Source: JARRKC01 sp963723965 (GTDB taxonomy: Bacteria > Acidobacteriota > UBA6911 > RPQK01 > JAPXNP01). Taken from it: a stretch of DNA of 64,000 nucleotides. Positions 60,401-64,000 of the stretch are shown piece after piece. The stretch spans positions 186,001 to 250,000 of the forward strand of contig CAVRSV010000007.1 of the NCBI GenBank assembly GCA_963723965.1, in the 5' to 3' direction. The position numbers and the translations under genes were made by a program. Numbering within the stretch: the stretch's first letter is position 1; each line of letters begins with the position of its first letter. The notes under the pieces were generated by a model that saw only the letters and a program-made list of their open reading frames with translations, was not told the origin of the DNA and searched no databases.

Positions 60401-60690
60401 TTCAGACCGGTCTGGCCGCCCACCGTCGGAAGCAGGGCATCGGGACGTTCCCGGCGCAGGACCTCGGTCACGAAATCCGCCGTCAGCGGTTCCACGTAGG
60501 TTCGGGTAGCCGTTTCCGGATCGGTCATGATGGTAGCCGGGTTGGAGTTGACCAGCACCACCTCGAAACCGTCACTGAGCAGCGCCTTGCAGGCCTGCGT
60601 GCCGGAGTAGTCGAACTCGCAGGCCTGTCCGATGATGATGGGCCCGGAGCCGATGATCAGAATCTTCTTCAGGTCGTTGCGTCGCGGCAT
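57478..60690 (-). CDS. carB: Carbamoyl-phosphate synthase large subunit
   Basis: 1,070 residues, full length. Makes carbamoyl phosphate for pyrimidines and arginine with CarA. Two ATP-grasp halves: first [20 protein letters not shown] near residue 12, second [20 protein letters not shown] near residue 560; [20 protein letters not shown] and [20 protein letters not shown] are the paired substrate loops. The C-terminal MGS-like allosteric domain (about 930-1,070) contains [19 protein letters not shown]. Lies 71 bp after carA. Confidence 0.97.
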   Translation of the reverse strand: [1070 protein letters not shown]

Positions 60691-60761
60691 AGTTCGTATC
60701 GTCGGCCCGGATGGTCCGGAGGCGTACCCGCCGGCTCGAGAGACCGCTGCGTTGAACGGCC

Positions 60762-61874
60762 TCAGCTTTCCCTTTGGCCTGCTCGGTACTCCTCCATCAG
60801 GGCTATGAAATCATCGAATAGGTAGTAGGAATCGTGGGGTCCGGGAGACGCCTCCGGGTGGTACTGGACCGAGAACAACGGTTCCGCCCGGTGGCGCAGG
60901 CCCTCGAGTGTCCGGTCGTTGAGATTGACGTGGGTCAGCTCGACCCGCGCTGGGTCCAGCGACTCGGGATCGACGGCGAATCCATGATTCTGGCTCGTAA
61001 TTTCGACGCGCTCCGTGAGCAGATTCTTGACCGGCTGGTTGGCTCCCCGGTGACCGAATTTCAGTTTGAACGTCTTGCCGCCCAGGGCCAGAGCCAGAAT
61101 CTGGTGGCCGAGACAGATACCGAAGATCGGCACCCTGCCAATGAGCTGGCGGACGTTGCGGACAACGTAGTCGAGCGGCTCGGGATCCCCCGGCCCGTTG
61201 GAGAGGAAGATCCCGTCGGGATTGCTCGCCAGGACTTCCTCGGCCGGTGTGGTGGCGGGGACGATGGTCAACCCGCATCCCCTCTGGGAGAGCGAACGCA
61301 GGATGTTGCGCTTGATTCCGAAATCGTAGGCAACGACCCGCAGACGCGGATTCTCCACGGGCCACTGATAGGGCTGGTCGACGGTCACGGTCCGGACGTA
61401 GTCGCTGCCGGCCATCGGCGGATGGGCTTGCACTTTGACGGCCAGCGACTCCGAGTCGAAGTCGTTCGTCGAGATGATCCCCCGCATGGCCCCGACTTCC
61501 CGGATCTCCCGGACCAGCCGTCGGGTGTCGATCTCGGCGATGCCGCAGACTCCGTGCGCGGCCAGATAACTCGACAGGCCCTGCTCGGCTCTCCAGTTGC
61601 TGTGCAGGCGACTGCACTCCCGCACGACGAAGCCGCAAACGAAGGGATTCCTCGATTCGATGTCCTCCGAGTTGGTCCCGTAGTTGCCGATCTCGGGCTG
61701 GGTCATGACCACGATCTGCCCGGCATACGAGGGGTCGGTGAGGACCTCCTGGTATCCGGTCATGGAGGTGTTGAAGACGACTTCCCCCAGGCTTTCGGCA
61801 TGCGCCCCGAAGGCCGACCCGTCATAGCGCGACCCATTCTCCAAGTACAGTACTGCTCTGTGCTCCAAACTCAT
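60762..61874 (-). CDS. carA: Carbamoyl-phosphate synthase small subunit (glutaminase)
   Basis: 370 residues from ATG 61874; 36 upstream codons are open but not homologous and would overlap lepB. N-terminal CPSase domain: LYLENGSRYDGSAFGAHAES and TGYQEVLTDPSYAGQIV. Glutamine amidotransferase domain: nucleophile Cys in FGICLGHQILALALGG, His and Glu in VQYHPEASPGP. Feeds ammonia to CarB. Upstream on the same strand is lepB, 23 bp away, an unusual operon partner. Confidence 0.97.
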   Translation of the reverse strand: MSLEHRAVLYLENGSRYDGSAFGAHAESLGEVVFNTSMTGYQEVLTDPSYAGQIVVMTQPEIGNYGTNSEDIESRNPFVCGFVVRECSRLHSNWRAEQGLSSYLAAHGVCGIAEIDTRRLVREIREVGAMRGIISTNDFDSESLAVKVQAHPPMAGSDYVRTVTVDQPYQWPVENPRLRVVAYDFGIKRNILRSLSQRGCGLTIVPATTPAEEVLASNPDGIFLSNGPGDPEPLDYVVRNVRQLIGRVPIFGICLGHQILALALGGKTFKLKFGHRGANQPVKNLLTERVEITSQNHGFAVDPESLDPARVELTHVNLNDRTLEGLRHRAEPLFSVQYHPEASPGPHDSYYLFDDFIALMEEYRAGQRES

Positions 61875-61897
61875 CGGGAAACCAATCTTAACCGATC

Positions 61898-62476
61898 TTA
61901 CTCGATCAGCCCGAACTTCGTGATCGGCCAGTAACGGAGAACCGCCTTGCCGAAGATGCTCCCGTAGGGCACGAAACCCCAACTGCGGCTGTCGTTGCTC
62001 GAGTTTCGGTGATCGCCCAGGACGAAGTAGCTCTCGGGAGGCACAATGACCGGGCCAAACGAGCTCGGGTCGAAGAACTGGCTGGGAACGTAGGGTTCAT
62101 CGAGCGGCTCGCCATTGATGTAGACGATTCCATCGCGGATCAGGACCTCCTCCCCGGGCAGGCCAATGACCCTTTTGATGAACGACTTCGAAGGATCCCG
62201 CGGATACCAGAAGACAACGATGTCGTCGCGATGGATGTCGGTGATGCGATAGACGAACTTGTTGACGAAAATCCGCTCCTGATCGAACAGACGGGGCTCC
62301 ATGCTGGTCCCTTCGACCTTGACCGGCTGGACCACGAAAACCACGATCAGCACGGCCGTTAGAGCCGCAAAGATGATGTCGCGAGCCCAGTTCTTGAGTT
62401 CCCCCAACAGGGGTACCGGAGCCGGATTGCCCGGCTTCACCGCTGCATCGGACGTAAGTGGATTTTCCTCGGGCAT
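61898..62476 (-). CDS. lepB: Signal peptidase I
   Basis: 192 residues. One membrane anchor (IIFAALTAVLIVVFVVQPV, about 34-52). Catalytic Ser in VEGTSMEPRL, Lys in SFIKRVIGLPGEEV; box E GDHRNSSNDSRSWGFV. Cleaves signal peptides on the outer face of the inner membrane. The sequence FVVQPVKVEG before the Ser is typical. First gene of a probable lepB-carA-carB transcript. Confidence 0.96.
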   Translation of the reverse strand: MPEENPLTSDAAVKPGNPAPVPLLGELKNWARDIIFAALTAVLIVVFVVQPVKVEGTSMEPRLFDQERIFVNKFVYRITDIHRDDIVVFWYPRDPSKSFIKRVIGLPGEEVLIRDGIVYINGEPLDEPYVPSQFFDPSSFGPVIVPPESYFVLGDHRNSSNDSRSWGFVPYGSIFGKAVLRYWPITKFGLIE

Positions 62477-62517
62477 TTACCAGGGCGCCTCAGCAACTGA
62501 CTGCAAATCCTGAACGG

Positions 62518-62523
62518 ATTATA
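62518..62523 (-). promoter_or_regulatory. -10 box for lepB-carA-carB
   Basis: On the minus strand a perfect TATAAT lies 41 bases before the lepB ATG. The region 17 bases further upstream lacks a good TTGACA. The rest of the 203-bp gap to frr shows no gene. Confidence 0.4.
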
Positions 62524-62679
62524 ACAAAGCCCGGCGTCCTGTCCGGAAACCGACAGGAAGCCTGCCGCCGAACCGGAAGCGGAACCGTGCAACGGGCTGC
62601 GCAGCTGCGTGGAAAAGGCGGACTGCAAGGCGCTTCGGAAGGGCCTGGGGGGGAGGCTGTCGCTCGGCCGGCCCCGGGG

Positions 62680-63237
62680 TCAGTCGTTGAGGATTTCCTC
62701 TTCCTTGGCTTTGGCCAGCCCATCCACCTGGGAAATGAAACCGTCGGTGGCCTTCTGGACTTCGTCAAGGGAGCGGTGTTCCTCATCCTCCGAGATCTGT
62801 TTTTCCTTGAGCAGGCGTTTCAGGCTGTCGTTGGCATCGCGGCGGATCTGCCGGACCGCCGTCCGATGCTCCTCCGCCACCTTCCCGACCTGTTTGGCCA
62901 GGCTCTTCCTGCGCTCCTCGGTCAACGGCGGAATGGGGACCCGGATGACCTTTCCGTCGTTGTTCGGATTGAGGCCCAGATCGGCGACCATGATCGCCTT
63001 CTCGATCTGGCCGAGCTGGGAGATGTCCCAGGGCTGGACCGTGATCAGGTTGGGTTCGGGTGCGTGCAGGGTGGACAACTGGCCGATAGGAGTCATCGTT
63101 CCGTAATAGTCCACCATCACATTGTCCAGAAGGTGAACCGAAGCACGGCCCGTCCGGAAGGAGGCCAGCTGTGCCGCCAGATCGTCAACGGTCTTCTGCA
63201 TTCGTTTTCTGGCATCCGCGATTACGTCTCTGCTCAT
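62680..63237 (-). CDS. frr: Ribosome recycling factor
   Basis: 185 residues, standard length. Starts MSRDVIADARKRMQKTVDDL; conserved SFRTGRASVHLLDNVMVDYY and PIPPLTEERRKSLAKQVGKV, with the RRDAN motif in VRQIRRDANDSLKRL. With EF-G splits terminated ribosomes. 10 bp after pyrH, in the common order pyrH-frr. Confidence 0.97.
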   Translation of the reverse strand: MSRDVIADARKRMQKTVDDLAAQLASFRTGRASVHLLDNVMVDYYGTMTPIGQLSTLHAPEPNLITVQPWDISQLGQIEKAIMVADLGLNPNNDGKVIRVPIPPLTEERRKSLAKQVGKVAEEHRTAVRQIRRDANDSLKRLLKEKQISEDEEHRSLDEVQKATDGFISQVDGLAKAKEEEILND

Positions 63238-63247
63238 ATCCACCCCG

Positions 63248-63964
63248 CTACTTCCTGATGAGAGATCCGATCTTCTTTCCGAGCACGGCGCGGCGGATGC
63301 TGCCCTTCTCGAACAGATTGAGCACGATGATCGGCAGATCGTTGTCCATGCACAACGATATGGCCGTCGCATCCATGACCTTCAGCCCCCGTTCGAGGAC
63401 CTCCAGGTAGCTCAGCTCCTCGAAACGCAGAGCGTCTTTGTTCGAGGACGGATCGGAATCGTAGACGCCATCCACCTTGGTCGCCTTGACGATCACCTGC
63501 GCGCGGATCTCCATGGCGCGCAAAGCTGCCGCCGTGTCCGTGGTGAAGTAAGGGTTTCCGGTGCCCGAGGCGAAGATGACGACCCGCTTCTTCTCGAGAT
63601 GGCGAATCGCTCGACGACGGATGAAAGGCTCGGCCACCTCGGCCATGTGGATGGCGCTCAGAACTCGGGTGAAGATGCCGAGTTGCTCCAGCGTGTTCTG
63701 CAGCGCCAGAGCATTGATGGAGGTCGCGAGCATCCCCATGTAGTCGCCAGTCGCCCGGTCCCACCCGGCTTCGACGACCTTGGCGCCGCGGATGATATTG
63801 CCCCCTCCAACCACGATCGCAATTTCGACGCCGAGCTGATGGACTTCCTTGATCCGGCGGGCGATATCCTGCACGGCCACCGAGTCGATTCCGAAGCTCT
63901 GCGCCCCCAGCAGCGCTTCGCCGCTCAGTTTGATGAGGACACGGTCAAAGGCGGGCTTTTCCAC
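63248..63964 (-). CDS. pyrH: Uridylate kinase
   Basis: 238 residues from GTG 63964. Phosphorylates UMP to UDP. RVLIKLSGEALLG, VVGGGNIIRG, RATGDYMGMLATSINALAL and FTTDTAAALRAMEI are the hexameric bacterial UMP kinase motifs. The frame stays open to the right edge (SPNRPVVEPPVV before the GTG), and no ribosome site precedes the GTG, so the true start may lie outside the window. Followed by frr. Confidence 0.95.
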   Translation of the reverse strand: MEKPAFDRVLIKLSGEALLGAQSFGIDSVAVQDIARRIKEVHQLGVEIAIVVGGGNIIRGAKVVEAGWDRATGDYMGMLATSINALALQNTLEQLGIFTRVLSAIHMAEVAEPFIRRRAIRHLEKKRVVIFASGTGNPYFTTDTAAALRAMEIRAQVIVKATKVDGVYDSDPSSNKDALRFEELSYLEVLERGLKVMDATAISLCMDNDLPIIVLNLFEKGSIRRAVLGKKIGSLIRK

Positions 63965-64000
63965 GACTGGCGGCTCGACGACGGGTCTGTTCGGACTGCT

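Overview
The window is 64 kb of high-GC, gene-dense bacterial chromosome. It has about 57 protein genes, one tRNA and no phage, transposon or CRISPR array. The gene families suggest Acidobacteriota (Thermoanaerobaculia or Polarisedimenticolia-like): an Acidobacteria/Planctomycetes-type ECF sigma factor beside a Ser/Thr kinase with WD40 repeats, a secreted DUF6807 (PmoA-like) protein paired with a Tat-exported Gfo/Idh oxidoreductase, a tricorn-like S41 peptidase, an M13 peptidase, mglBA, and ferredoxin-dependent 2-oxoacid oxidoreductase. This placement is inferred from family content only; there is no rRNA to confirm it.

Layout. 0-5.6 kb: sirtuin fragment at the edge, FAS1 protein, DUF6807 lipoprotein divergent from Gfo/Idh, homoserine dehydrogenase. 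5.7-12 kb: tricorn-like peptidase, phosphofructokinase, nitrilase-family hydrolase overlapping a GNAT acetyltransferase. 12-20 kb: M13 peptidase, small phosphoesterase, purM-purN, nucleotide-carrier-like membrane protein with HEAT repeats overlapping a cyclic-nucleotide-binding protein. 20-25 kb: phosphoesterase, K+ channel, ECF sigma/anti-sigma/secreted-protein operon, tRNA-Ile. 25-32 kb: beta-barrel gene broken by a stop codon, a 564-bp non-coding stretch full of dyads, radical SAM gene, DUF1499, tiny Cys/Trp-rich protein, tyrS, S9 hydrolase, ACT protein, stand-alone sigma region 4 protein. 32-39.5 kb: nadA-nadB-nadC with a NrtR-like Nudix regulator next door and a matching operator, SDR, TPR protein. 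39.5-45.5 kb: WD40 kinase, ECF sigma factor, FetAB-like exporter. 45.5-50 kb: ackA and korAB. 50-57.4 kb: TrmJ-like methyltransferase, unusual radical SAM protein, mglBA, TPR protein, truncated GlmU, arginine decarboxylase. 57.4-64 kb: carB, carA, lepB, frr, pyrH, all on the minus strand.

The most striking feature that genes do not explain is a dispersed family of heptanucleotide tandem repeats. Units are AAATCTC/AAATCGT on one arm and GAGATTT/ACGATTT on the other. They occur at six intergenic loci, mostly as large inverted pairs, usually a few bases from stop codons, and at one locus they supply a gene's last codons and its stop. A second heptad module (GTTYCGA) recurs inside three of the elements. 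Other notable points are a two-tier stem-loop region near 26.6-26.8 kb, a palindrome overlapping the nadA -10 box, two compensating frameshifts in speA, and a TGA exactly at the signal-peptide boundary of the beta-barrel gene.
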